Source: Sulfurimonadaceae bacterium
GTDB taxonomy: Bacteria > Campylobacterota > Campylobacteria > Campylobacterales > Sulfurimonadaceae
Direction: 5' to 3'
Assembly (NCBI GenBank): GCA_016744575.1
Contig: JADGEC010000009.1
Span: 1-51,788 of the forward strand
Length of the DNA stretch: 51,788 bases
The position numbers were made by a program, and so were the translations under genes. How positions within the stretch are numbered: the first letter of the stretch is position 1; each line of letters begins with the position of its first letter. Below the pieces are notes generated by a model. The model had not been told where the DNA came from. It ran no database searches and worked only from the letters and a program-made list of their open reading frames with translations. This document shows, one piece after another, positions 33,952-42,142 of the stretch.

Positions 33952-34545
33952 TTAGCGGATATCATCTACTGCTGATATCTCTTTGTCAAGCATCAAGATC
34001 CGGCAGCTACGCTCCAAGATGGCAAGTTGTTTGGCCATCTCATGCAGATCGCGGTGATAAGCGAAGATCCCGTATCCCCGTATCACCATGATATTGGTAT
34101 CATGGGTGAAGAAGTACTGGGCTATCTCACTGCTTGCTCTGTCATACCAATCCTCAAAGTTTTTAGGATCATAGATCGGTATCTGACCAAGCTGCTGGTG
34201 ACCGAAATAGTCCTGAGGTATGATGACATCATGATAAAGTGAATAGGAAGTGGTAAAAGGTGCCATGGTAAAAGTGATGAACTTGGCATCCGTTATCAGT
34301 TTATAGATACTTTTATGGATATCTGCATCTATACTGGCCTCTTTCCAGCGATAGTCTTTGTTGAAACGCAGTTCGACAAGCTGATTCTCATCGATGGCAT
34401 CAAAGATACTCTCTTTGGCATTGATGACGAAGAGTGCGGACTCAAGTTTTGCTGAGATCGATCCGTGATAGATACCGAAAAAATCTTTTCTGAAGAGTGA
34501 GAGCGCAAATGTAGAAAGCTTTTGTTTCATATGCTGTTTGTTCAT
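33952..34545 (-). CDS. Class II aldolase/adducin-like protein, probably lacking the metal site
   Basis: 197 aa with the fold pattern of class II aldolases: IYHGSISAKL near the start (usual GNISVR), IHKSIYKL, a hydrophobic centre and NIMVIRGYGIFA near the C-terminus. The zinc-binding His pair is missing at its usual place (TFTMAPFTTS at 91-100), and the family's NHG is RGYG (156-159). It is therefore probably not an active aldolase. Tail to tail with bioA, one base apart. Divergent from rsmH. Confidence 0.72.
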   Translation of the reverse strand: MNKQHMKQKLSTFALSLFRKDFFGIYHGSISAKLESALFVINAKESIFDAIDENQLVELRFNKDYRWKEASIDADIHKSIYKLITDAKFITFTMAPFTTSYSLYHDVIIPQDYFGHQQLGQIPIYDPKNFEDWYDRASSEIAQYFFTHDTNIMVIRGYGIFAYHRDLHEMAKQLAILERSCRILMLDKEISAVDDIR

Positions 34546-34562
34546 AGTGAGATCTTAGCATA

Positions 34563-34585
34563 ATATTGTAAAATACTGACAATAT
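34563..34585. promoter_or_regulatory. Inverted repeat between divergent rsmH and aldolase-like genes
   Basis: ATATTGT (34563-34569) and ACAATAT (34579-34585) are perfect complements around nine bases. It lies 17 bases upstream of the aldolase-like start and 39 upstream of rsmH, a typical position for a shared operator. Confidence 0.4.
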
Positions 34586-34624
34586 AAGGGCATCTCCAAT
34601 GACCCTGTTTTTAAGTGAGTAAAT

Positions 34625-35551
34625 GTGAATGATAGTCCACATATTCCCGTATTATATAGAGAAGTCACTGCTGCCTTTGACGATCTTGGTAGCGGGATCT
34701 TCATCGACTGTACGTTAGGTTATGGTGGTCACAGTGAGTTACTGCTAAAGGCAAACCCGGATATGCGTCTTATTGGCATCGACCAAGATCAGACTGCCAT
34801 CGATTTTTCCCGTGAGCGCCTAAGTACTTATGGTGAGCGTGTCACTATCAAAAAGGGACGCTTCTCTGCCATCATCCGTGAGATACTTGATGAGGTAGAC
34901 CCGGCAGAGATCTCAGGTGTATTGGCCGATATCGGTGTCTCTTCACTGCAGTTGGACCAGGACTCTAGAGGTTTCTCTTTCGAGAGTGATACTTTGGATA
35001 TGCGGATGGACCCCGATGCTGCACTTAGTGCTTCAGATGTAGTAAATAGCTACTCCAGAGGTGAACTTGAGCGGATCATACGTGAATATGGTGAGCTGCG
35101 AAACTGGAAGAAGATCGCTGATGCTATCATCAGTCATCGTCCATTCAGTTCAGCAAAAGAGCTTGCAGAGGCAGTACGACCTTTGATGCCGCGGGGTAAG
35201 AAGATCCATCCGGCAACATTACTTATGCAAGCGGTACGGATCGAGGTCAATGATGAACTCGGTGAGCTCCATCGTCTGCTTGATGCTCTTGAGAGTGCGA
35301 AGCTTCCTCAGGCAAAAGTGGCGATCATCTCCTTCCACTCACTTGAAGACCGCATCGTCAAGCAGTCTTTCGTCAAATGGGCGAAGTCCTGCATCTGTCC
35401 ACCCGAAGCGATGCGCTGTACCTGTGGCAATGACCATCAGATGGGCAAGGTCCTGAGCAGAAAGCCTGTCATGGCTCTTGCGGATGAGCTAAAAGCCAAT
35501 CCACGTAGCCGAAGCGCCAAGATGCGTCTTTTTCAGATGGATATGATGTGA
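34625..35551 (+). CDS. rsmH: 16S rRNA (cytosine-1402-N4) methyltransferase RsmH
   Basis: Methylates C1402 in the ribosomal P site. Motifs: HIPVLYREV at the start, DCTLGYGGHSELLL (SAM binding), DIGVSSLQLDQDSRGFSF and the C-terminal SFHSLEDRIVK. 308 aa, normal length. The stop overlaps the next gene (GTGA), as often seen at the head of a division cluster. Confidence 0.96.
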   Translation: MNDSPHIPVLYREVTAAFDDLGSGIFIDCTLGYGGHSELLLKANPDMRLIGIDQDQTAIDFSRERLSTYGERVTIKKGRFSAIIREILDEVDPAEISGVLADIGVSSLQLDQDSRGFSFESDTLDMRMDPDAALSASDVVNSYSRGELERIIREYGELRNWKKIADAIISHRPFSSAKELAEAVRPLMPRGKKIHPATLLMQAVRIEVNDELGELHRLLDALESAKLPQAKVAIISFHSLEDRIVKQSFVKWAKSCICPPEAMRCTCGNDHQMGKVLSRKPVMALADELKANPRSRSAKMRLFQMDMM

Positions 35552-35826
35552 GTGAGAAAAGTGAGATATTAGACGCCGTAGACAGTGTCATCGCACCTTC
35601 ATCGATGATGGGCATGCCCTTTTTGGTCATCTTCTTGCTTGCAGTCTTTGTCTCATTACTGGTCATATTCCCAAAGATCTATCTTCAGAGTCAGATCTAT
35701 TATAAGAGTCGTGATATCGCTGTCCTTAAGCGTGAGTATAATACGCTTAGAGAAGAGAACGCTATCGTCAAGAACGAAGTGGAGACTATCCGTTTCAAGA
35801 ACCAGATACTTGACACACTGTTTTGA
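35548..35826 (+). CDS. FtsL-like membrane protein with coiled coil
   Basis: 92 aa: a short cytoplasmic part, a membrane helix (FLVIFLLAVFVSLLVIFPKI) and a periplasmic coiled coil (KREYNTLREENAIVKNEVE). This is the build of FtsL/DivIC, and the position right after rsmH (mraW) is the classic one for ftsL. Sequence conservation is too low for a firm name. Starts at GTG 35548. No penicillin-binding ftsI gene follows here; an RND permease does. Confidence 0.7.
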   Translation: MSEKSEILDAVDSVIAPSSMMGMPFLVIFLLAVFVSLLVIFPKIYLQSQIYYKSRDIAVLKREYNTLREENAIVKNEVETIRFKNQILDTLF

Positions 35827-35858
35827 GCGTTCATTAAGTATATTTTTATGAGGTCCCC

Positions 35859-38800
35859 ATGATCAGACGTTTTATAGAGTTCGCCATAGACAAACCTCTA
35901 CTTAACCATATTTTGTTACTTTTTATCCTTTTGCTTTCTATCTTTGCCTACATCAACATCCCTAAAGAGATATTCCCTCCCATACAGATGGATAAGATCT
36001 CCATCACCGGTGGTTATGCCGGGACCAGTGCGGATGTACTCGATAAGATGGTCGTGCGTACAATAGAGGACGATCTTAAGAACATCAATGAACTTGATAC
36101 TGTCGAGACGACGATAAAGAACGGCTCTTTTTCGATGATGATCGATATCAAACCCGGTGCAAACAACATAGCCGTCTTGAACGATGTGAAAGATATCATC
36201 GCACTCTCTAAACGTGACCTTCCTGCTGATATGAACGACCCGATGGCGAAGATCCATGAAGAGACGATACCGCTTGTGCTTATTGCTATTGCAGGGAACG
36301 TTGGTACTAAGGAACTGCTAGAACGCGCTGATGAACTCAAAAGTAGTCTCAGTCACTTTAAAGACCTGAGTGAGATCACGATACGGGGTGACTCCGATGA
36401 TGAGCTGGTGATCCGTCTTGATGAGGCGAAGATCCGTGCTTATGGTCTGGAGCTTAATAGCGTAGTCGCCTCCTTGCAAAACCTTAGCTCGATCTTTCCC
36501 ATCGGGACGATCAAACAGCGCGGCCAGCATCTCTATATCAGTACCTATAATGGAGAGAAAGACAAAGCAGCTGTCGAGAACACTTTGATCTCTGTTGGTA
36601 GCAGACGTGTCAGTGTCGGGGATATCGCCGATATCTCGTTTGAGCTGAGTGATAACAGTGAGCTTTCACACTATAACGGCCTGCGGAACATCTCTATCAA
36701 CATCACCAAATCAAAATCGGGTAACTCCATCGAACTGGTCAAAGAGATCAGAGTGCTCTTAAAAGAGTATGATGCCCGTTATGAACACCTTCACTTCAAT
36801 GTCTATACCGACACTTCTATCTGGATAAAGAACCGTCTGAACACCGTCTTTGCCAACATCATCTTTGGTCTGGGGCTTGTCTTTCTGGCGATGCTGATCT
36901 TTGTCAATAGAGGCATAGCAGTAGTAGTGGCGATGGGGATCCCGCTAAGTTTTATGATCGGTCTGATAACGACTAATGCCTTTGGTCATAGCCTTAATAT
37001 GCTCTCACTGCTGGGTGCGTTGATAGCTCTGGGTATGCTTGTGGATGAAGCGATCGTCGTGGCAGAGAACATCTACCGCCACATAGAGGAGGGGATGGAG
37101 CGGCGTGAAGCGGCTATAGTGGGAGCGACGGAGATGTTCCCTGCGGTACTGACGGCTACGCTTACGACGATCTTCGCTTTCTTACCGCTGCTGATGCTCT
37201 CAGGGGAGATGGGTGCTTTTATCAAGATATTACCGATCATGATCTCCATACTGCTGGTAAGCTCCCTTTTTGAAGCCTTCTTCTTTCTTCCACTTCATGC
37301 ACATGATTTTTTACGACTGCGTAAAGAGGACCATCTGGCCCATGTTATCTGGGACCGTCTCTACCGCTGGTATGATAAGGTACTGCATACATTGATGCTC
37401 AGGCGAGGACTCTCTGTCTTGGTGATCGCTGTGCTGATTGGTTCCATCACAGTAGTGCTGGTCAAAAATAGCAAGTTTCAGCTTTTTCCCGATTTTGATG
37501 TGACACAGGTCTACGTCACCGGTAAGGTGAACATCAACAATGACCTTGAGAACACGGAGACGATCGTCACCACAATAGAAGAGATATTGCTAGAGCGGCT
37601 CGATGAAGAGGAGTTCACCTCCGTTACCTCGGTGATAGGTATGCGTCTGGATGCCAAGAACAAGGCTGAGCTGGGTGAAAACCTCTTTCATATCTTCATA
37701 GAACTTCATGAGCGTGCACCCGATAATCTTTTTAATAAATATATCAATCCCTACCTCTCGGTAGAGTATGATGCTGATGTACTGATCCGCGAGCGTACCG
37801 CTAATGCTATCAGTGAGGATGTCATCAGCTGGCTTGCACCTTTGCAGGAGTCTACAGAGAAAGAAGAACTGCTTTTTGAAGAGCTTACGGTCAATACTCC
37901 CGGCACCGGTGTTGTTGCACATGATATAGAGATAGCCCTGAGTGGTCAAGAAGATGACGTGGTGCTCGAAGGGGTGAAAGTACTCAAAGATGCGTTGACA
38001 TCAATCACAGGGGTAAATAATATCGCTGATGATGCTGATATCGGTGAGAAAGAGCTAAAACTTCGTGTCAACCGTTATGGACAGGAGCTTGGTTTCAACG
38101 AACAACTTATCAATGCTGAACTCAGGTCGTACTATCTAAAAGGTGAGTACGGCAAGATGTTCAACAGCAGCGGTCTGGTGCGTATCCGTATTGAGGGTGG
38201 TATCAAAGATGAGTTGTCATCACTGCAAGATTTTCAGGTACAGATACCAGGGACCCGGCAGTTTATCGCTTTGGAAGATGTGTGTGACTTTATCTTCACG
38301 CAAGCCTATGTCTCTGTAGAGAAAGAGGATGGTAAACGGATACGTTCGGTATTTGCTTCGCTCAACAAAGAGATCATCACCTCCGCGGAAGTGATGGCTG
38401 AGGTCATGCCGACTATAGAGACGTTACGAGAGCAGGGGCTTGATATCGACATAAAAGGTGAGGAAGAGGAGAACGCCAAAACGAAAAAAGAGATGGGTCA
38501 AGCCGCTGCGGTGGCTATCTTCCTGATCTTTATCACCCTGGTCTGGCTCTTTGACTCACTTAAGCAGTCTTTGATCGTGCTTAGTACCATACCTCTAGTG
38601 CTTTTAGGTGTCTATACTGGGCATCTTATCATGGGGTTGAACATGACTATGCCGGGTATGATCGGTATCGTCGGCTTAGCAGGGGTGGTCGTCAATGATG
38701 GTCTGATCATGGTCAGTTTTCTTAAGCGTGCGACCGATACAGAAGACCTGATGCGTCTTGCCAAGACAAGACTACGACCGATATTACTTACCTCTATCAC

Positions 38801-38990
38801 GACAGTACTGGGACTTTCGACACTGATATTCTTCGCCTCAGGGCAGGCAATGATCTTACAGCCGATGGCGATATCACTGGGATTTGGCATCACCTGGGCA
38901 ACGGTCTTGAACCTATTGTTCGTACCGCTGCTCTATTCGGTGGTGTTTCGTGTCAAAAGGTCTGAACCAGTGGAAGTGACATCGATCTAA
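35859..38990 (+). CDS. RND-family efflux permease (HAE1/AcrB-like)
   Basis: Large proton-driven inner-membrane pump, 1043 aa. About 12 membrane helices in two halves are separated by two big periplasmic loops. Family motifs: GGYAGTSADVLDKMV (pore region), a TM4 segment with GMLVDEAIVVAEN carrying the acidic proton-relay residue, and IGIVGLAGVVVNDGLI in the second half. No membrane-fusion protein or outer-membrane channel gene is adjacent, so the partners are elsewhere. Substrate unknown. Confidence 0.92.
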   Translation: MIRRFIEFAIDKPLLNHILLLFILLLSIFAYINIPKEIFPPIQMDKISITGGYAGTSADVLDKMVVRTIEDDLKNINELDTVETTIKNGSFSMMIDIKPGANNIAVLNDVKDIIALSKRDLPADMNDPMAKIHEETIPLVLIAIAGNVGTKELLERADELKSSLSHFKDLSEITIRGDSDDELVIRLDEAKIRAYGLELNSVVASLQNLSSIFPIGTIKQRGQHLYISTYNGEKDKAAVENTLISVGSRRVSVGDIADISFELSDNSELSHYNGLRNISINITKSKSGNSIELVKEIRVLLKEYDARYEHLHFNVYTDTSIWIKNRLNTVFANIIFGLGLVFLAMLIFVNRGIAVVVAMGIPLSFMIGLITTNAFGHSLNMLSLLGALIALGMLVDEAIVVAENIYRHIEEGMERREAAIVGATEMFPAVLTATLTTIFAFLPLLMLSGEMGAFIKILPIMISILLVSSLFEAFFFLPLHAHDFLRLRKEDHLAHVIWDRLYRWYDKVLHTLMLRRGLSVLVIAVLIGSITVVLVKNSKFQLFPDFDVTQVYVTGKVNINNDLENTETIVTTIEEILLERLDEEEFTSVTSVIGMRLDAKNKAELGENLFHIFIELHERAPDNLFNKYINPYLSVEYDADVLIRERTANAISEDVISWLAPLQESTEKEELLFEELTVNTPGTGVVAHDIEIALSGQEDDVVLEGVKVLKDALTSITGVNNIADDADIGEKELKLRVNRYGQELGFNEQLINAELRSYYLKGEYGKMFNSSGLVRIRIEGGIKDELSSLQDFQVQIPGTRQFIALEDVCDFIFTQAYVSVEKEDGKRIRSVFASLNKEIITSAEVMAEVMPTIETLREQGLDIDIKGEEEENAKTKKEMGQAAAVAIFLIFITLVWLFDSLKQSLIVLSTIPLVLLGVYTGHLIMGLNMTMPGMIGIVGLAGVVVNDGLIMVSFLKRATDTEDLMRLAKTRLRPILLTSITTVLGLSTLIFFASGQAMILQPMAISLGFGITWATVLNLLFVPLLYSVVFRVKRSEPVEVTSI

Positions 38991-39048
38991 GTCGCATGAA
39001 AAAGTATTCTTGGGTTATGGGCTAGCTAGAGCCATTGATGTGATCTTA

Positions 39049-39078
39049 CTCCCTAAGAGCGTGCTCTCTTAACGGGAG
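39049..39078. terminator. Hairpin between convergent RND and PAS genes
   Basis: AGAGC-GT-GCTCT nested in an outer CTCCC/GGGAG pair, in a 96-base gap between two convergent genes. A T run is not clear, so this is only a candidate bidirectional terminator. Confidence 0.35.
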
Positions 39079-39086
39079 ATATCAGA

Positions 39087-39611
39087 TCAATAAAACTTGT
39101 GGATGTTCTCCATGATGCTCTCAAAGCCGATATCAGGATCGCGCTCTTTGATGTACGCATCAAGATATCTTTCAGCGGCGTCTACACCTTCACGTTTCTC
39201 GATCTCAAGCAGTTCATCGTAGAGTGAAGTGATGATCTCGATGATGTGTTTGGAGACGGTCTTTCTGGATGCAGTATAACCGATGACCTCATGAGTGGAT
39301 GGGTCTTGTCGTATATTGAACTCGGTAAACACCCAGTAGTAGCGTCCATCTTTTGCCAGGTTCTTGACAACGGCATTGATGTTTTGACCGTTTTCAATAA
39401 GACTCCAAAGTAGTTTGAAGACGACCTTCGGCATATCGGGATGGCGTATGATGTTATGCGGCTGACCGATAAGCTCCTCTCTGCTATAGCCAGATACCTC
39501 TACAAAATAGTCATTACAGTAGGTGATGACACCTTTTGGGTCTGTCTCACTGACAAGGTAACGTTTTGGGTCAAGTACTATCGCTTCATCGATTACTTCG
39601 GGTCTTATCAA
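39087..39611 (-). CDS. PAS-domain protein, Aer-like
   Basis: 174 aa with a single PAS domain (about 18-125): VISETDPKG-like start, ITYCNDYFVEVSGYSREELIG and the Aer-type HNIIRHPDMPKVVF. A helical tail follows (IIEIITSLYDELLEIEKREG). No methyl-accepting or kinase domain is present. Aer-type PAS domains bind FAD and report redox state; the protein probably works as a stand-alone sensor acting through other chemotaxis proteins. That role is inference. Confidence 0.85.
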   Translation of the reverse strand: MIRPEVIDEAIVLDPKRYLVSETDPKGVITYCNDYFVEVSGYSREELIGQPHNIIRHPDMPKVVFKLLWSLIENGQNINAVVKNLAKDGRYYWVFTEFNIRQDPSTHEVIGYTASRKTVSKHIIEIITSLYDELLEIEKREGVDAAERYLDAYIKERDPDIGFESIMENIHKFY

Positions 39612-39776
39612 ATCTTATCCTTTAGGTCTTGTTTCATATAGGGTCTTAGTCCCTCCCTGCTGGCTCTGAGATGATATTCAGAGTCAGTTAGAAGTCCCCT
39701 TTAATAAATAATATATTACTATGCCAGAATAAATATTAAGGGTAGGGCTTCTATGTCGTACAAGGAAGAGTCGATC

Positions 39777-40802
39777 ATGAAAAGAACCAGAGCTATATCA
39801 TCAGAAGCCGATAAAGCTTATCATCTTGTCGAAGCGCTGCAAAAACGTTTGGTAGAGAAGATGGAGGCACTAGGGACTAAGACGGCATTTGAGCCTGTCG
39901 AGTGGTTTCGTGATGAAGGCCGGCATGGCGGTGGTGTACGATACGAGGCCACGGATGAGTCCATGTTCAATCGGGCTTCTGTCAATATCTCTCAGGTCCA
40001 TTATGATGATAGTCCTTCTAAAAAACTGGCTTCTGCTACGGCACTCTCAGCGATCATCCACCCTCAGGACCCACACGCACCATCTGTTCATATGCACTTC
40101 AGCTGGACCGAACTCAGAGAAGGTCGCGGCTACTGGCGTCTGATGGCAGACCTTAATCCTTCCATAGAGGAGCTTGAGGACACGTTACAATACTCCATCT
40201 GTCTTCAGGCAGCGGCAGCGGGCCAATATGATGAGGCAGAAGCTCAGGGTGACCGTTATTTTTACATCCCGGCTTTAAAACGTCATCGCGGTTCGACTCA
40301 CTTCTATCTTGAGGAGTTTAACAGCAGCGATTCGGAGTATGATCTTTTCCTTTCTGAGGTCGTAGGTAACGCAGCGATCGACTGTTATGTCAATATCATG
40401 CGAAATGTGATGATACGAGGGAAGGTGGCTTCGGCTGAGGATGAAACGGCGCAACTGGCCTATCATACACTCTATCTTCTACAGGTCTTGACCTTAGACC
40501 GCGGTACGACTTCAGGCTTGCTTATCCATGACCAAAACGATGTAGGAATACTTGCATCACTACCTGCAAAAGTCGATAGGGAGCTATTGATCTCATGGAC
40601 AAAAAAGCTGCCTGTTCCACAAAACAGTCTTCTTCAGCGTATCATAGAAGTCCTTCCTCATACTTCTCCATCGCTGGTGGATGAAGATGTCAAGCTTGAC
40701 CTTGCGAGAGTGGTACGTGAGCACTATCGTCTCTACCCAAAGGCACTGACACTTCAGGCATCAGGTGGTGTCTTACCGACTACGGTCGATAATCACAAGT
40801 AG
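39777..40802 (+). CDS. Divergent HemF-like (oxygen-dependent coproporphyrinogen III oxidase family) protein
   Basis: 341 aa. Alignment by eye to HemF is good at three points: DEGRHGGGVRYEA with FNRASVNISQVH, YFYIPALKRHRGSTHFYLEEF, and LDRGTTSGLLIHDQNDVGILASLP. The FGGGxDLTPxY segment of classical HemF is replaced by GYWRLMADLNPSI, so activity may differ. HemF decarboxylates coproporphyrinogen III with O2. The start at 39777 has AAGGAAGAG nearby; an ATG at 39753 is an alternative. Placed alone; haem genes hemA and hemC are in another operon. Confidence 0.75.
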   Translation: MKRTRAISSEADKAYHLVEALQKRLVEKMEALGTKTAFEPVEWFRDEGRHGGGVRYEATDESMFNRASVNISQVHYDDSPSKKLASATALSAIIHPQDPHAPSVHMHFSWTELREGRGYWRLMADLNPSIEELEDTLQYSICLQAAAAGQYDEAEAQGDRYFYIPALKRHRGSTHFYLEEFNSSDSEYDLFLSEVVGNAAIDCYVNIMRNVMIRGKVASAEDETAQLAYHTLYLLQVLTLDRGTTSGLLIHDQNDVGILASLPAKVDRELLISWTKKLPVPQNSLLQRIIEVLPHTSPSLVDEDVKLDLARVVREHYRLYPKALTLQASGGVLPTTVDNHK

Positions 40803-40935
40803 CATCAGAACACCAGAGCCTTCCATCATCGGCAGATATCTTTCAACGTCGATCTCACTTTTTACATCATGTGAGATGTGTTCAGGTGGAGCGAATGCTC
40901 TGAGATGCGATGACAGTGGTCGAAAAGAGTAGTAT

Positions 40936-41619
40936 ATGTGCGGACGAGTTGGATTCTTTGATGATGTGCAGTGGCAGCAGGCTTTGCGTGAGAGTAAGCT
41001 CTGGTATGAGAATAGAGTCGCTTCGTTCAGACCCAGCTATAATATCGCGCCATCACAGCAGCTTCCGGCGCTTCTAAGTGATCATCGCTACATCAACACC
41101 TCTTTTGGACTGATACCGCACTGGGCCAAAACGGCCGAAAACCGTCCCATCAATGCCCGCTCAGAGAGCATCGACGAGAAGCCGATGTTTCGTGACTCCT
41201 TTCAGCATAAGCGGGCACTTATCCCTATCAATGGTTTTTATGAGTGGCGTAAAGAGGGCAAACTGAAACAGCCATACTGGTTCCACCCGACAGAACAGGA
41301 TTATTTTGCCTTGGGCGGGATCTGGGATGAGTGGTATGACAATGAACTAGGTAGAAGTGTCATCTCCTCGGCCATCATAACGACAAGACCCAATGCGACG
41401 ATGGCTCCCATCCATGACCGCATGCCTGTGATCATCCCCAAAGAGTCATGGGCTCTTTGGCTTGACAGTGAGGTCCAGGAAAAGGAGCTATTACAGGAGT
41501 TATTTGCGCCATGTGAGAGTGATAAGATCTCGGCCTACAGAGTCTCCACCCGTGTAAACTCTCCGGTGAACGATGATGCGGCTCTACTACTGCCAAAGCA
41601 AGCAGTAACACTTTTTTAA
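40936..41619 (+). CDS. SRAP-domain (YedK/HMCES-like) abasic-site protein
   Basis: Forms a thiazolidine DNA-protein crosslink with abasic sites in single-stranded DNA, protecting them. The catalytic Cys2 is exposed after Met removal (MCGRVGFF), and the other conserved residues are present: Asn73 in NARSES, Glu103 in GFYEW and His160 in PIHDRMPV. 227 aa is normal. No SOS-type LexA box could be recognised upstream. It stands alone after the HemF-like gene with a 134-base spacer. Confidence 0.92.
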   Translation: MCGRVGFFDDVQWQQALRESKLWYENRVASFRPSYNIAPSQQLPALLSDHRYINTSFGLIPHWAKTAENRPINARSESIDEKPMFRDSFQHKRALIPINGFYEWRKEGKLKQPYWFHPTEQDYFALGGIWDEWYDNELGRSVISSAIITTRPNATMAPIHDRMPVIIPKESWALWLDSEVQEKELLQELFAPCESDKISAYRVSTRVNSPVNDDAALLLPKQAVTLF

Positions 41620-41666
41620 GTCACTGCTATCTATATTTATATCCTGACCTCAAAAGCCTGAATCAT

Positions 41667-41975
41667 CTACAACGATCGAATATAGATGACCAATGATCGC
41701 ATCTCAACTGAATCTTCAGAGATCGATCTTCCTTGAAGAGCACCCTGTATACAAATATTGATCATAGAAGGCAGATCAGAACGGTGACCTGCCTTTTCTA
41801 GACCTTTACCGCCTACATGACAGGTATTACAACTTCTTTCATTTACTGAGCTACCCAGTCCTGAGTCATTAAAAAGTCTTTCTCCAAGACCCGATGAGGC
41901 TTGTTCTACCGCCAGAAGACCAGACGAAAAAAACGTACCTAAGAGTATAGACCCAGTCATCATCACTGTTTTCAT
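41667..41975 (-). CDS. Small periplasmic cytochrome c-like protein
   Basis: 102 aa. A signal peptide (about 1-23, ending LLAVEQA) is followed by one haem motif SCNTCHVGG with Cys49, Cys52 and His53. The C-terminal half (MINICIQGALQGRSI) ends with SVEMRSLVIYI, whose Met may be the second axial ligand. I start at 41975 (AAGGATC upstream); the frame extends eight codons further. Divergent from the acyl-CoA synthetase gene. Confidence 0.8.
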   Translation of the reverse strand: MKTVMMTGSILLGTFFSSGLLAVEQASSGLGERLFNDSGLGSSVNERSCNTCHVGGKGLEKAGHRSDLPSMINICIQGALQGRSISEDSVEMRSLVIYIRSL

Positions 41976-42091
41976 TTTTGATCCTTTTTGGTAAGTCATT
42001 GTGTATTATGATCATCTTCTGATGAAGCAGGCAGTAAAAGTCGTGCTTAATCGTAAGATGAGACCTAGATTTAAATTCGAGATATAACTTG

Positions 42092-42108
42092 ATATGATAT
42101 TATCATAT
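42092..42108. promoter_or_regulatory. 17-bp perfect palindrome upstream of the acyl-CoA synthetase gene
   Basis: ATATGATA-T-TATCATAT, centred on 42100, ends 34 bases before the start codon. Position and symmetry fit an operator for a dimeric repressor; no known consensus is recognised. Confidence 0.5.
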
Positions 42109-42142
42109 TGAGAATCCATATTGATCCAAACAAAGGGAATAT

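Noticed and set aside
39664-39684. CTCTGA/TCAGAG hairpin upstream of the HemF-like gene
   Set aside because: Six pairs with no T run, in a divergent promoter gap; not distinctive enough to name as a terminator or operator.
40803-40935. Antisense open frame in the gap between the HemF-like and SRAP genes
   Set aside because: The gap is 133 bases and several frames are open by chance; no start codon with a ribosome site and no motif. The ATCTCAC/GTGAGAT hairpin at 40852-40877 is at most a weak terminator.
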